Shown here piece by piece: positions 21,700-34,265 of a DNA stretch of 64,000 nucleotides. Position 1 is the stretch's first letter. The number at the start of each line of letters is the position of its first letter. This stretch comes from Malania oleifera. Lineage: Eukaryota; Streptophyta; Magnoliopsida; Santalales; Ximeniaceae. The stretch lies in the NCBI RefSeq assembly GCF_029873635.1, contig NC_080420.1:55079457-55143456 (forward strand). Direction: 5' to 3'. The translations under genes were made by a program, and so were the position numbers. The notes beneath the pieces are model-generated. The model saw nothing but the letters and a program-made list of their open reading frames with translations, had not been told where the DNA came from and made no database searches.

Positions 21700-22660
21700 A
21701 AAAGAGGTTTAGTAAAGATGTCAGCCCCTTGTTCATCTGTATTTACGAATTCAAGAATTATATCTTCCTTTTGCACATGATCTCTAAGGAAATGATGTCA
21801 AATTTCAATATGCTTTGTCTTCAAGAGTGAGAAATGGGACTTCTGGAAATTTTTATGGAACTCGTGTTATCACATTTGATTGGTACAACTAAATATTCTA
21901 AATTAAAATCCATGAGTTGCAGAGTTTGTGCACAACTACCTGCTGCAATGTATTCAGCCTCAGCAGTGGATAATGTCAGAGAATTCTATTTCTTGGAGAA
22001 CCAAGATACAAGAGATCGTCCTAAAAAGTGGCAAGTACCACTAGTACTATTTCTATCTATCTTACATCCGACATAATCTGCATCTGAATAGCTAATCATT
22101 TCAAAGGTTGTATTTTTAGGATACCAAAGACCTAAGTCAATAGTGCCTATCAGATACCTTAAGATCCTTTTGACAACTATTCGGTGAGATTCTTTAGGAG
22201 CTGTTGAAAGCTAGTGTGCATACAGACACTGAACATGATGTCAGGTCTACTAGCAGTCAAATAAAGCCGACTAGCTATCATGCCTCGATAGTATTTCACA
22301 TCTACCGACTTTCCTTGTTCATCTCTAAGGAAATATGTCAACTCGCCCATTATGCTCATCTCAAATTCTTCTTGCATGCATTTAGTGAAGTCTTTGCATA
22401 AATCCTCATTAGTAGCACCAAAGATAATGTCATCAACATAAATTTGTATGATAAGCATATCATTATCTTTTGACTTTATGAATAAGGTATTATCCATTTT
22501 CCCTCCATAAAATCCATTTTCTAACAGGAAGCCACTTAATCATTCGTACCAAGCTCTAGGAGCTTGTTTCAATCCATATAAGGCTTTTGTTAGTTTAAAT
22601 ACATGATCAGGAAAATGAAGGTCTTCAAACCCTGCGGGTTGTGTGACATATGCTTCTTTA
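21700..22660 (-). pseudogene. Element A': reverse transcriptase C-part and RNase H
   Basis: Minus strand from 22660: [17 protein letters not shown], then the catalytic YVDD in IIQIYVDDIIFGATNEDL (ORF 22497-22177) and YLTASRPDIMFSV, typical of Sirevirus-type copia pol. An in-frame gap removes the usual about 45 residues between GELTYFL and DEQGKSVDVKYYRGMI. RNase H follows with many stops. ADIFTKPLLEDRY at about 21740 is the normal end of copia pol. The N-terminal part is cut off at 22660 by insertion of element C. Dead copy. Confidence 0.85.
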
Positions 22661-23953
22661 TGTTAGGGATTTATACTAAAAGACATACTTTATGTAATTG
22701 GTTTTAATAATTATTAATAACTTTAGTTATTCCATTTTAATGAGAATCTTTGTGAGTAATTTTTGCCTGACATTATTTATTTAATGATTATGTATGTGTG
22801 TCATTTATTTTATATAGTAGGTGATCTAGTGTGTAGAGTATCGCTTATACACAGAAGATTAGATCATCGGTTCTTATAGAACATAAGTTCATTGTTCACA
22901 GTCTTAAATGAAATTGGACACATCATTGGTAGGTCTGTAGCACAAGGTTTTAATAGGTTTATCTTGACTATTGGGAATGGTACAGTTCCAACTCCTTGTG
23001 CTAGTACACTTTGTGTGTATTGAACATGACCATCTTGAGGTAATTGTTTTAATATTGACTATATAAAACTATTAATACCTCATAGTTATTATGAGTGTTT
23101 ATGCTCTTAATCTTGAAATGATTATTGGACACATGCATATAGTGTTTATTACTTTAATTCATAGAAGAGTGAGATTCCTTATGGGTCAAAATACTCAGTG
23201 AGTTGGGTGATGACATTATGTGTATGGTGAACATTAATTATTGATGGAATCCACATCCCGGTATTGTGATTGATGATACCTCCTTGAGGATGCTTATAAG
23301 TTTTGATTGTGTCAAACTCTACAAGTGGATTTTGAATGTGGCACATCAAATAAGTTAAGTGGAAGGTCTTAGGGAATTAATATGTCAATTAATTAAATTG
23401 TTAGTAATTTAATTTAATAGATGAATATCTATAATCTTTATGTGGGGAGATAAATAGCATTTAATAATAGGAACTCGAAATTTAATTTCGAATATAACGG
23501 GGAGTGCAATTATAATTCTTTAGTGGTATGAATTATAATTAACATAACTAAGGATAAATTCGATTCGAACTAGGAATTCTTAATTACGTGGGAAGCCCTA
23601 GTCGTATTTGCCCAGAGGTCCCTACTGTAGCCTATATACACGCGCTCCATTCAGCAGCTAGAAGAGATGAACGAAAAATCTCTCACGGAGGTAGACATTT
23701 TTGTGAGAGAATAAAACCCTAGCAACCGCTTAGGATCCCACTCTCTCAGGAGTAAGGCGTGTTTAAGGAATACAGTAGAAGATTCCTGGTCATCTTCAAA
23801 AGCTCGTTTTCGTACTTGCAGATTTGAGATCAAACAAGACAAGTCTCACAAGTATAATCCTAATTATGTAATTAGGGATTGCATGATCTGATAATGTTTT
23901 TTTTGTTATTCGTATGCACTACAATTGGATCTTAGGGCTATTTCGTAAGTCCA
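22661..23953 (+). mobile_element. Element C 5' LTR (Ty1/copia), about 1.29 kb
   Basis: Begins TGTTAGGGATTTATAC exactly where the A' reverse transcriptase stops and ends near TAAGTCCA before the PBS. A TATA-like CCTATATACACG lies at about 23632. Unlike the other LTRs here I see no palindrome array upstream of TATA. No second LTR is present because the element is cut off at 28815. Confidence 0.8.
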
Positions 23954-23959
23954 TTTAAT

Positions 23960-23972
23960 TGGTATCAGAGCC
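23960..23972 (+). other. Element C primer-binding site
   Basis: TGGTATCAGAGCC, a perfect match to the usual initiator tRNA-Met site, six bases after the LTR end. Confidence 0.9.
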
Positions 23973-24096
23973 TCCGTTGATATTGTATACGAATAATAAT
24001 ACGATGTTCTTCGAAAATTGAATCAATGCATGCTTAGGGTAGAACGTATGTATGCACTAACCTTTGTTTTGCAGCGTTCTATCCGGCAGTTATGGT

Positions 24097-24304
24097 CACA
24101 TGAATGTATGTTTTGTGATTGCGATTGTTTATTACAAGATTCGTAGCATGTGAACTTCGGTCATGAAGGCATAGGATTTTGTAATCTGATACAGCTTCAT
24201 CACACGAATGTATATTTTGTGATTGCGATTGTTTATTACAAGATTCGTAGCATGTGAACTCCAGTTATGGAGGCATAGGATTTCGTAATCTAATGCAACT
24301 TCAT
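24097..24304 (+). repeat. 104-bp tandem duplication in the C leader
   Basis: CACATGAATGTATGTTTTGTG at 24097 recurs as CACACGAATGTATATTTTGTG at 24201; the units agree over their length with about ten differences. Lies just downstream of the PBS, in the untranslated leader. Confidence 0.85.
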
Positions 24305-24395
24305 TCGAGAAGGAGGCACAATTGTGGCGTGTGCATAGTAGTGGCAAAAAATAGAAAAAACCCTAGAATAGTGATGCCGTTTTTCGTTCATTTTT

Positions 24396-24494
24396 TGAAT
24401 TTGAATTTGAATTTAAATTTGAATTTGAATTTAAATTTGAATTTGAATTTGAATTTAAATTTGAATTTGAATTTGAATTTAAATTTAAATTTAC
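24396..24494 (+). repeat. (GAATTT/AAATTT)n hexanucleotide array
   Basis: About 16 hexamers, alternating GAATTT and AAATTT. Being a multiple of three it is open in several frames and yields artificial Asn-Leu or Lys-Phe repeats; not evidence of a protein. Confidence 0.9.
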
Positions 24495-24499
24495 CTGGA

Positions 24500-25413
24500 C
24501 CCTTGCGACCTGACCGGGTAGGTCGAACCTCGGTAGGGGCGCTGCCTTGGGCCCTGTCAAACCCAGGCACTGGGTAATGGAAAACAAGGATTCATGGTGT
24601 TGTGATGCAAGCTGCTTGACCATAATAGCCGGATATTTATTATATCATATTTCTTGTTTATATATGCTTGCTTGGCGTGTTTGTTGTTCTTGTGTTATGT
24701 CATTAGCATGTAAAATTTAAAATTTCAATGTTGGTTTATGCATGTGCAACTAGAGAATAAAATTTCTCAAGTTATAATACAATTTTTTTATAAAAAAATA
24801 TTGATGGAATTTTGAATTTTATTTGTTGTGGGTAATTTAGTTACCAATATTGGAATATTAAATTTATTTGAACATTAAACATGTGTTTGTATCCCTCATG
24901 ATTTAAATAACTAAGTGGGTGAGGGAATTTATTACATATAAATTTCATGGTCTCCATCACTAGTTTATAGGTGAAGTAATTAATTTTATGTGATGATATT
25001 AGTATCTTCTTCCCCATCAAAAGGAATTAATTACAAACTCACCAAGTATAAACTCTAGTAATTGTTAGTATTGGGTCACCTCTCCATCTAGAGATTCACT
25101 ACGGGATAATAGGTCTAGTATTATGTGATGGTATAAACTTAACTATGAATAATAGTATCCTCACCATCCGAGTCACTTCTATTGTTTATAGGAACAAAGT
25201 TAAGTCAGCACTTTAATTTTACTTGGCATAGTTACTTGCCTAGATAGTAAATTTAATAGGTCCTCACTTGTCTACACAAATGTTGAATAGTAGACGACCT
25301 GACAGATTCATTAAAAGTAAATATTGGTAGAGGGAACCATATTCTTTTAATTGAATTAAAAGTTTATTATTACTCATCATATTTGCTTATAATATGTTAT
25401 TCTCGGGATTAAA
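24500..25413 (+). other. Element C leader, no gene
   Basis: Untranslated stretch between the hexamer array and gag; AT-rich, stop-dense in all frames. Confidence 0.5.
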
Positions 25414-26200
25414 ATGTTTTTCAATCCCCTGGTTGTTATTCTCAAAGAAAACAAATTGGTTGGACCTAATTATACTGACTGGAAAAGAAACTTGGATATT
25501 GTGCTTGCTGCAGAGGAGTACAAGTATGTGCTTGTAGAGGTATGTCCATAGAAACTCGGTGAAGGGGCAACCGATGAGGAAACCTAGGCTTACTGAAAGT
25601 GGATTAAGGCTGATGAGATGGCATGGTGTTACATTTTGGCATCTATGTCGAATGTTTTGCAACATCAGCATCAGTCTATGCCTTCTATGTTTGATATAAT
25701 GTGGAACCTCAAAAAAATGTTTGGGAATCAAAATTGTGCTACTAGGCAAACTGCTATGAAAGAATGTACGAATACTACTATGGCAGAAGGGACCCTCGTA
25801 AAGGATCATGTTTTGAAGATGATTGGTTTTCTCAATGAGCTAGAGATCCTTGGAGCTGAAATTAATAGGGAAATTCAAGTTGATATCGTTCTCTAGTCAC
25901 TAACTGACTCTTTCAAGCAGTTTTGTTTGAACTATAACATGAATAAGCTCTCTTACTCATTGGCAGAACTACTTAAAGAGCTTCAAGCAGTGGAGGGCCT
26001 CATCAAGAAGCCAATTATTACTTTTGTGACTGAGAAAGGTTCTTATTTTAAGACGAAAGAAGTAGAAAAAGGTTCAAAAACCACAGGGAGCTCCTCCAAT
26101 AGTGCGTGGGCCGCAAGATGGGGTGGAAAAGCCTAAGGGAAAGTGTTTTCACTACAACCAGCCAGGGCACTAGAAATCACAATGTCCAAATTATCTCACC
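25414..26200 (+). pseudogene. Element C: gag with damaged zinc knuckle
   Basis: ATG at 25414 opens MFFNPLVVILKENKLVGPNY, a UBN2-type copia gag start. It continues as YILASMSNVLQHQHQSMP, VKDHVLKMIGFLNELEILGA and LNYNMNKLSYSLAELLKELQ, with at least three in-frame stops (about 25550, 25590, 25895). The zinc knuckle at about 26138-26180 reads CFHYNQPGH-stop-KSQC: the second cysteine is tyrosine and a tryptophan codon is a stop. It would form the capsid of a cytoplasmic particle; this copy cannot. Confidence 0.85.
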
Positions 26201-27812
26201 AAACAGAACAACAAAGGTATTTCTCATTCACTAGTAGTTGCAATGTGTTTAGCAATGATATCTACCAGTAGCTGGTGTGTAGATACGGGAGCCACTAATC
26301 ATATTTGAAATTCTTTGCAAGGGTTCCAGCAAACCCGCCAGCTAAGTAATGGGAAAATTTACGCATTTTTGGGAGATGGCATGAGAGTGTTAGTAGTTGC
26401 AGTAAGAGATATTCGCATTTCTTTTGGTAGAGATAGGATTTTAATATTGAAAGACTCTTTTTATGTACCTTCCATTAGGAGGAATTTGATCTCAATTTCC
26501 AAGTTGGTTGATCACGAATATTCTGTTTATTTTAATAAATCATTTGTTATTAAGTTAAATAAACGTTTTATCTATTCTGCACATTGATGTATGATCTTTA
26601 CATTATTAATCATGTTTCTCCTACAGTTTCACTAAATGAATTAAATAACACTGATAAGCTACTGTGTAAGTGAAAGAAACCTTCTAAATTGAACCAAACT
26701 TATCTTTGGCACTTATGCCTAGGTCATATTAATCTGATACGGATTTCAAGGCTAGTTCAGAATGGACCATTAGGTTCATTAGTAATGGAGACACTACCAG
26801 TCTGTGAATCCTGCTTAGAAGGTAAGATGACCAAGTAGCCCTTTTCGGCCAAGGGCTATAGAGCAAAAGAGGCATTAAAATTGGTTCACTCTGATTTGTG
26901 TGGCCCCATGAATATCCAGGCTAGAGGTGGCTTTGAGTATTTCATTACTTTCATTGATGATTACTCAAGGTATGGGTATATTTATTTGATGTGCTGTAAG
27001 TATGAATGCTTTGAGAAATTTAAGGTAATTAAGGCAGAAACAGAGAAGCGTCAGGGTAAATGTATCAAGACACTACGATCTAATCATGGTGGTGAGTACC
27101 TCTTAGGAGAATTTGTAGATTACTCATTAGAGGAAGGAATTGAATCCCATTTATTTGCAACTGGTATGCCACAACAAAATGGTGCAGTAGAAAGAAGGAA
27201 TAGGACTCTTATGGACATGGTTAGATTTATGATGAGTTATTCTTATTTGCCTAATTCGTTTTGGGGGCACACACTAGAAATAGCAGCCTGTATTCTAAAC
27301 TTGGTCCCATCTAAGTCAATACCTACTACACCTCAATACCTACTACACCTACATAATTGTGAACTGGGCGTAAACCTAGTCTGTGGCATGTTCGGATATG
27401 GGGTAGTCCAGCACAAATGCTAAAAGGTAAAACGGATGAGTTGAAATCAAAGATAGATGTCTGTTTATTTGTTGGCTACCCTAGAGGAATGAAAGGTGGT
27501 TTATTTTATTGTCATAAGGATAAGAATGTCATTGTTAGCACCAATGCTCGATTCTTAGAAAAGGAATATGTAATGAACCACAAACCTAGAAGTATGATTG
27601 TTTTAGAAGAGTTGAGAGGAGATATACTAGCTATACCAATAGTGCAAGAAGAACCACCACAAGACAGAGTTATTGACATCACATTGCCTCGTCGTAGTGG
27701 GAGGAATATTGTAACTCGAGCCGAGTCTGACCCATCACGTGCAGCTACCATCAATACGCCAGTTGTACAACCAGGGCTGAATGATGGTGCACAAGGATCA
27801 GGATCAACATAG
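26201..27812 (+). pseudogene. Element C: protease and integrase, catalytic Asp lost
   Basis: Protease signature WCVDTGATNHI at about 26274-26306 is followed by VPSIRRNLISISKLV. The pre-integrase zinc region (LCLGHINLIRISRL ... CESCLEGKMTK) precedes the integrase core. The core has VHSDLCGPM (first Asp), then LRSNHGGEY where the second catalytic Asp of the D-D-E triad is Asn, then GAVERRNRTL (Glu kept). A frameshift near 27420 shifts the C-terminal part, which ends with a degenerate proline-rich linker. About 33 bases around 27315-27350 contain a small duplication (CAATACCTACTACACCT). Confidence 0.85.
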
Positions 27813-27879
27813 CAAAATGTGTCTCGTCATGGAGGGACGGTTGTGCACTAGCCTAATTAGTATATGTTTCTAGGAGAGT

Positions 27880-28815
27880 CTTGTGAGAGGATCCCTGATG
27901 AACTGGATACTAAACCCGACAACTACTGTGAAGCACTTCAAGATAAAGATGCAGAACTCTGGTAGAAGGCTATGAAATCAGAGATGGAGTCTATGTACTC
28001 TAATCAAGTCTAGAATTTTGTAGAGCCACCTAAAGGGATAAAACCCATCCAATACAACTGGATCTATGAGAAGAAGAGAGGAGCAGACGGGAGGGTGGAA
28101 ACCTTCAAGTCTAGGCTTGTTGCGAAAGGGTTTACTCAGAAAAAAGGGAATTGACTATGAGGAAACTTTCTCACTGGTAGCCATGCTAAAGTCTATCCGG
28201 ATTCTCTTATCCATTGCAGCCCATTTCAATTATGAAATTTTGCAAATGGATGTCAAGACAACTTTCCTTAATGGAAGTCTTGATGAGTGCATCTATATGG
28301 TGCAACCAGATGGTTTTGCAGCTGTAGGCCAGCAGCATATGTTGTGCAAGGTTAAGAAGTCCATTTATGGACTTAAGTAGGCATCTAGGTCTTGGAACAT
28401 CTATTTTGATCAAGCCATTAAATATTATGGTTTTGATCAATGCCTTGATGAGTAATGTATATACAAAAAGCATGACGGAAACGTGGCGGTATTCTTAGTG
28501 TTATATGTGGATAATATCTTACTCATAGGAAACGTTGTGGGGGTATTATCTTCGGTTAAGGTATGGTTATTCGGACAGTTCAACTTGAAGGACTTGGAAG
28601 AAGTCAGTCACATCCTTGGGATCAAGCATCTACGAGATCACAAGCAAAGGATGTTGGACTTATCAAAAGCTACTTATGTCAATATGATTCTTGCCCATTT
28701 TAGCATGCAGGATTCCAAGAAAGGGTTACTCCCTTTCATACATGGAATCTCTCTATCCGAGGATCAGTGTCCTAAAACATCCATTGAGGTAGAGAACATG
28801 AAGGCAGTTCCTTAT
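27880..28815 (+). pseudogene. Element C: reverse transcriptase, YVDD changed to YVDN
   Basis: Order as expected for copia RT: NWIYEKKRGADGRVETFKSR, YEETFSLVAMLKSIRILLSI, LQMDVKTTFLNGSLDECIYM and KSIYGLK. The catalytic box reads LVLYVDNILLIGN (28495-28535), replacing the second Asp of YVDD by Asn, incompatible with polymerase activity in this family. Several stops and one frameshift near 28140. The frame ends at ENMKAVPYC, just where the next motif of copia pol (VPYASAVGSL) would come, because element D begins at 28816. The rest of C is not seen in the window. Confidence 0.88.
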
Positions 28816-30956
28816 TGTTGACTCTATGAGTCCAATCCAATTTTGATAATGACAAATCACTTGGTATTTGATCGGTGCATTGAGATTGTGAACATGAACA
28901 ATATTTAGCATGCACGGAAGGCTAGAAAGTCATGGAAGCCATGAAGATTAAAGTATATACATCTTGGCACAATCCATGGAACTAAAAGAATAGAAGAATG
29001 AAGATGCAAGCGTCAAGTTCAAGACTGTCATGAGAATGGGTATTTCGAACTAAATGTATTTACATATTTCATATGATTTAATTTGAAACTCAAAATATAC
29101 CCTAGACTGATCTCAGGACTCATGCATCTCATGACAATCTTTTAGGGGGTTCTTCATTGACTTAGAGACTCTATTTAAAACCCTGAAAAATATTTTATGA
29201 AGAATCAAAGTAAGAAAGCAAAAATGATTTTTGAAAATAAAATAAAAAAAATTGAAGTTGGATTGCCCAGACAACTGAGGATTACCCTCAGACGTCTGAA
29301 GATGCAACTTTAGATGACTGAAGTTTTACTTCAGATGTTTGAAGAATTTTCTCAGAAGATTGAAGAGTTTGTTTAGTCGCCTAAAGAATTAATTGCAAAA
29401 ACATTAAACAAGCATAACACCTTCAGACTTTTGAAACTTAAGTTCAATCGTCTGAAGCAGGGACTTCAGAAGTCTGAACCTCAACTTCAGACGTCTGACT
29501 TTGTGTCCAGTTCAATTTTTTCGAAACTTTAAGGAACATCAAACGTCTGAACCTTAGACATCAATCATCTGAACCTGTGGGAAGTTTAAAAATTTAATCT
29601 TTAATGAGAGAACACGCGGGTTTTACACTTGATCAATTTGATCCAATGGTCAGGACTTATCCTAAGGCCAAGTTTACCTATATAATCAACCTCTAAACCC
29701 TAGTGCCCCAACTCTTTGGATAATATTGAGAGACTTGAACATATTGCAATGCGATTGCCTACGCTCCAACTTATACTCATCAAGTTTGGGCTAATCATCT
29801 CAAAAAAACGAAGAGATTTCATTTACACATCTTGATAGCAAGCTTTGGTGATTGAGGTTTGGTAAACAAGGGATTGGTTTGTATTTTCAATATATAGATA
29901 TCTTGAAGATTTTTCATATCTCATACTCATACATCTATTACTCTTATTGAAAAAGAAAAATTCTTGTGTTGTTACATATAAATTTATTTGTGAAAGGATT
30001 TTCTAAACATTGAATATTTGGTGATCTTCAAGTTCTTATTTTCATTCAAAGACTCAATATTTTTTGTTATTACAAAATCTACTTGAATGAAAAGTCTAAA
30101 GGTTCTCAATATATATATATATATATATGAGAAATATTGTTGTGACAAGTACTGTTTAAATCTTTGCAATACTCAAAGTCTTTTATTTATTCAAAATTAA
30201 ACTTCACAAAATATTTGATAGCAAGAACTTAGATCTTCATAATATTTAAGACCAATTCTTAAATCACATTCGGTATTCTTGCATCTAGTAAGTTGAACTA
30301 AAACCCTAAGTTCTCCAAAGCATTTACTTATATAATTATTTTGGGAGATTTGATCAAAGGGAAATTTTGTGAAGCATATCATTCATATAGCAATTACATC
30401 GTTACATACATACTGAGCTTCAAGTTTTATCATATGGATATGTGTTAGGTTTTCCATTGTACTCACTAACTTTGTTAGAAGCAATATTGAGTTGTTATGC
30501 AGATTTGAAATTCTATATTGTAATCATGGTTCGGGTTGTGAATCGGGTGAGGAGGAAGCTGTGCCTCTTGTAAGCAGTGGATGTAAGGGATGCTCCATCT
30601 CGATTAAAGGAGCAAAGATTTAGTGGAATCCTTGAGTGGGTTGCTCAAGGAGAGGACGTAGGCCGGGTTGGCTGAACCTCATAAAAATTGTGTTTGCCTT
30701 CTCTCTTCCTTTACTCCTTTTAATTTCCACAACGCAGTTTATTACCTATCTTGCATATGTGTATGTTGAATAACCCCACATGCACTTGATAACTAATTGG
30801 GTAAAATAAAATTTATTGAGATAATAATTTGAATCTATTTCAAACCCCTGCAATTAATTTGTTAAATATAGAAATAGAGATTAAGTGGTAAATAATCTTA
30901 TAGATTTTTAAAATACCCAATTCACACCCCCTCTTGGGATTACACATGAATTAACA
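28816..30956 (+). mobile_element. Element D 5' LTR (copia, Sirevirus-like), 2141 bp
   Basis: Starts TGTTGACTCTATGAGTCC at 28816, inside element C pol, and ends TGAATTAACA at 30956 two bases before the PBS. The TTCACACCCCCTCTTGGGAT tract near the end is shared with LTRs A and E. The matching 3' LTR is absent: the right end of D is lost at about 35690. Confidence 0.88.
29265..29685 (+). promoter_or_regulatory. LTR D promoter: CAGACGTCTGAA array and TATA box
   Basis: From 29265 to 29575 at least ten near copies of CAGACGTCTGAA (AATII palindrome GACGTC with CAG/CTG arms) occur at irregular 20-40-base spacing. TATA box TATATAA at 29679-29685. Confidence 0.6.
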
Positions 30957-30958
30957 TT

Positions 30959-30971
30959 TGGTATCAGAGCG
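30959..30971 (+). other. Element D primer-binding site
   Basis: TGGTATCAGAGCG, matching the tRNA-Met site at 12 of 13 positions, two bases after the LTR. Confidence 0.9.
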
Positions 30972-31013
30972 AGGTTTATATAGACTTAACTATTCATTTT
31001 GTTAAAAGATCAC

Positions 31014-32697
31014 ATGGCACACATCGGTGTAACTCCATTCGGTGAGGGACATTTGTCCACTAGACCACCTATTTTCAGCGGTGTAAATTACATATACTGG
31101 AAAAGAAGGATGAGTATATCTCTTTTAAATGTGGATTAAAAAGTGTGAAAAATTGTTTCCAAGGGAAACCACGTCCCTATGAAAGTAGTTGATAAGGCTA
31201 ATGTACCCAAAACTGAAGATGACTATACTGAAGAGGACTGGAAATCTGTGCAAATAAATGCTACTACAATGAATATGTTATTGTGGGCACTAGATGTAAA
31301 TGAGTCTTATAGGGTGATGGCCTATAATACTGTTAAAAAGATTTGAGAAAAATTAGAAGTTACATATGAAGGTACTAAGAAAGTAAAAGATAGTAGGATA
31401 GACATGCTCACTAGTGAGTATGAAGCATTTAGAATGACTGCTGATGAGTCTATTCAATCCATGTACACTAGATTCACACACATCACGAATTCTTTAAATG
31501 CTCTTGGTAAATCTTACCCTTCTTATGAGTTGATCAGGAAAATACTCAGGGGACTACCACCAATTTGGGAAGCTAAAGCTACTGCAATAGCAGAAGGGAG
31601 AAATTTCAAGGAGATGTCTGTTGATGAACTAATTGGATCACTCATCACCTATGAGCTTGCAATAAATGAGAGGAACAATGAGCAAATTAAGGCAAAGAAA
31701 GCTATAGCACTTAAGGCATTATCTCACTGCTCCAGTGAGGGAAATGATTCATAATCGGATGAAAACATGACACTCATCACTAAGAAATTTGGAGAGTTCA
31801 TGAGAAAGAACAAGAAATACACCAAAAAATTCAAGGGCTCAAAAATAGAAAAGGGAGAGTCAAGTAGAAGGAAGCAAAAAGATGATCCTCCCATGTGTTA
31901 TAACTGTAGAGAATTTGGATATATCAAGTTGGATTGTCCCCAGCTGAAGAAAGTATCTAAGAAGAAGAAGAAGAAGTCTCTAAAGGTGGGTTGGGACACT
32001 CACAATACCAGTAGTTCATAATCTGAATCCAGTGATGACGAGATTGCAAATCTATGTCTGATGGCTCACAATGACCACAAGGTACAATTTTTTTGTTCTG
32101 CTTCATCTTACTATTCAAGTGATTCAGAAAATGAAAATAGCAAGCTTTCTTATGATGAATTGCATCAGGAATATCTGTATACCCTTAAAATGCTTGAGAA
32201 AATGAATAAGAAAAATTCTAGTTTGAAATTATAATTGAAAGAATTTTTGAAGTTAGTTGAAAGTCAAAATGAATCTCAAGCATTTCTCATGAAAGACAAT
32301 AATTTGAAAATTGAGGAGTTAGAAAAGAATTTGAAAGATAAATCTAAGATTATTTGTAAATTTATAGAAGGTCAAAATAATTTTTAAAAACTCCTAGGAG
32401 CTCAAAGAAATTCCTTAGAGAAGGAAGGTCTTGGTTTTAATGGGAAGGAGAATCTAAAATAGAGACATCTCTACATGGGATATTTTGTAAGAGATTCAAA
32501 ATTGTATGTTCCAACTAAAGACTATCATAGAAATATTACATGTTTTAAATGTAAGACGTTGGGTCACATAAAATTTGACTGCCCTTTCAAAAATAAAGAT
32601 GTCAAAATTAAGAAAGTCTGGAAAGTCAAAGGAGAATCTAGTACTAACCCACATGGACCCAAGAAAATTTGGGTACCAAAAGTAGTTATCTAATTAT
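31014..32697 (+). pseudogene. Element D: gag with two zinc knuckles
   Basis: ATG at 31014 opens MAHIGVTPFGEGHLSTRPPI. Capsid region: YTRFTHITNSLNALGKSYPS, IRKILRGLPPIWEAKATAIA. First zinc knuckle CYNCREFGYIKLDC (about 31898-31940) has Tyr in place of the metal-binding His. A lysine run and an acidic/coiled-coil spacer follow. A second knuckle CFKCKTLGHIKFDC (about 32540-32582) is intact, and the frame ends GPKKIWVPKVVI, a Sirevirus-type hallmark. At least seven in-frame stops. Homologous to the minus-strand gag of element A at 1-640. Confidence 0.87.
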
Positions 32698-32734
32698 GTC
32701 TTGCAGATATGCTTGAGATTGTCCTCCTCGAAGG

Positions 32735-33090
32735 ACAAGTGGTATATGGATAGCGGATACTTGCGACATATGACAGGAGATAAAGCTAAATTTGCATCTA
32801 TCTTATCCAAAGATTAAGGATTCATTACATTTGGGGATAACTCTAAAGGTAAAATCATTTGAGTTGGTAAGGTTAGTAAGGAACATTCGCTTGTCATTGA
32901 TAATGTGATTTTAGTTGATGGATTGAAACATAACTTATTGAGTATAAGTCAACTATGTGATAAAGGTTATAAAGTCTCATTTGAACATGACAAATGCACT
33001 GTAGAGAACAAATCTGAAAATAAAATATTGTTTACTGCTGATCGTCATGAAAATGTCTACACCACTAGCTTTGACAACCTTGCTTCTTAA
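32735..33090 (+). pseudogene. Element D: protease
   Basis: WYMDSGYLRHMTGD at about 32740 carries the aspartic protease Asp-Ser-Gly; the Cys usually following Gly is Tyr. VDGLKHNLLSISQLCDKGYK and the FEHDKC tail follow. One in-frame stop at about 32816 and another near 32860. Confidence 0.85.
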
Positions 33091-33114
33091 CATGTTACTT
33101 GTTTTTCTGCTATA

Positions 33115-34265
33115 AATGAGATTAGTTGGATTTGGAATAGGAGACTAGGACATGCAAACATGAACTTAATATCTAAACTTGTTAAGGAAGAATTAGTTAA
33201 GGGATTGCCTAAGACTAAATTCGGGAAAGAAAAATCTGTGATGCATGCCAACTAGGAAAACAAGCAAGAACGAGCTTTAAGAAGAAGAAAGTAATTTCTA
33301 CTACTAGGCCACTTCAAATGTTACACTTAGATTTATTTGGTCCAAACCCAATTCAGATTTTTGGAGGAAAATCATACGCATTTGTCATAGTTGATGATTA
33401 TTCAAGATATGCATGGGTACTATTTTTAGGTCACAAAGATGAAGCATATGAACAATTCATTAAATTGTGTAAGAAAATTTAAAATGAAAAGAGTTATACT
33501 TTCACTAAAATCCGAAGTGATAGGGGTAGAGAATTTAAAAATCAAAGTATGGAAGACTACTGCAATTCATTAGGAATAACTCATAATTTTTCGGCTCCTA
33601 GAACACTGCAGCAGAATGGTGTAGTTGAAAGGAAGAATAGGTCTCTACAAGAAATAGCCAGAACTATGTTTAACGAATATAAACTACCTAAGTACTTTTG
33701 GGCTGAGACAGTAAATACCGCTTGCTATGTTCTAAATAGAGTTTTTATTAGACCATCTCTAAATAAAACTCCTTACGAATTATGGAATGGTTGTAGACCA
33801 AACATATCATATTTTCATATCTTTGGCTGTAAATGTTTTGTGCTTAGAGACAATGAACATTTAGGAAAGATTGATATGAAATCAAATGAAGGTATCTTCC
33901 TAGGATATGCCTTAGATAGTAAAACCTACAGAGCATATAATAAACGAACATTAACCGTTATAGAATCCATTCATGTAGTATTCGATGAGTCAAATCCCTT
34001 CTCTAAAAGGACTGATGAAGATGAAATTGAGATAAATAAGGAATTTGAAAAACTGTCCATTAAAAATGATTCTAAAAAGAGAAATGAAATTAAGGAACCA
34101 TTTGTTGAAACTAATCAAATTGAAAATGAAGTTAATGAACTACCTAGAGAATGGAAGTACATAAAAAGTCATCCCATTGATCAAATAATAGGTGAACCAT
34201 TACGTGGAGTAGCCACACAATCCTCACTTAGGAATATGATTAGTTATTTTGTCTTTCTGTCTCAA
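33115..34265 (+). pseudogene. Element D: integrase
   Basis: N-terminal zinc region: LGHANMNLISKLVKEELVKG, then (after a frameshift near 33235) CDACQLGKQARTSFKKKK. Core triad present: LHLDLFGP (Asp), IRSDRGREF (Asp), VVERKNRSL (Glu). One stop at about 33480. The open frame 33549-34340 continues through YELWNGCRPNISYFHIFGCK, the usual copia integrase C-terminal core, into the spacer before RT. Catalytic residues are intact; only frame damage inactivates it. Confidence 0.88.

Noticed and set aside
24254-24623. Asn-Leu, Asn-Ser and Lys-Phe repeat proteins on both strands
   Set aside because: Open only because the hexamer array has no stop in these frames.
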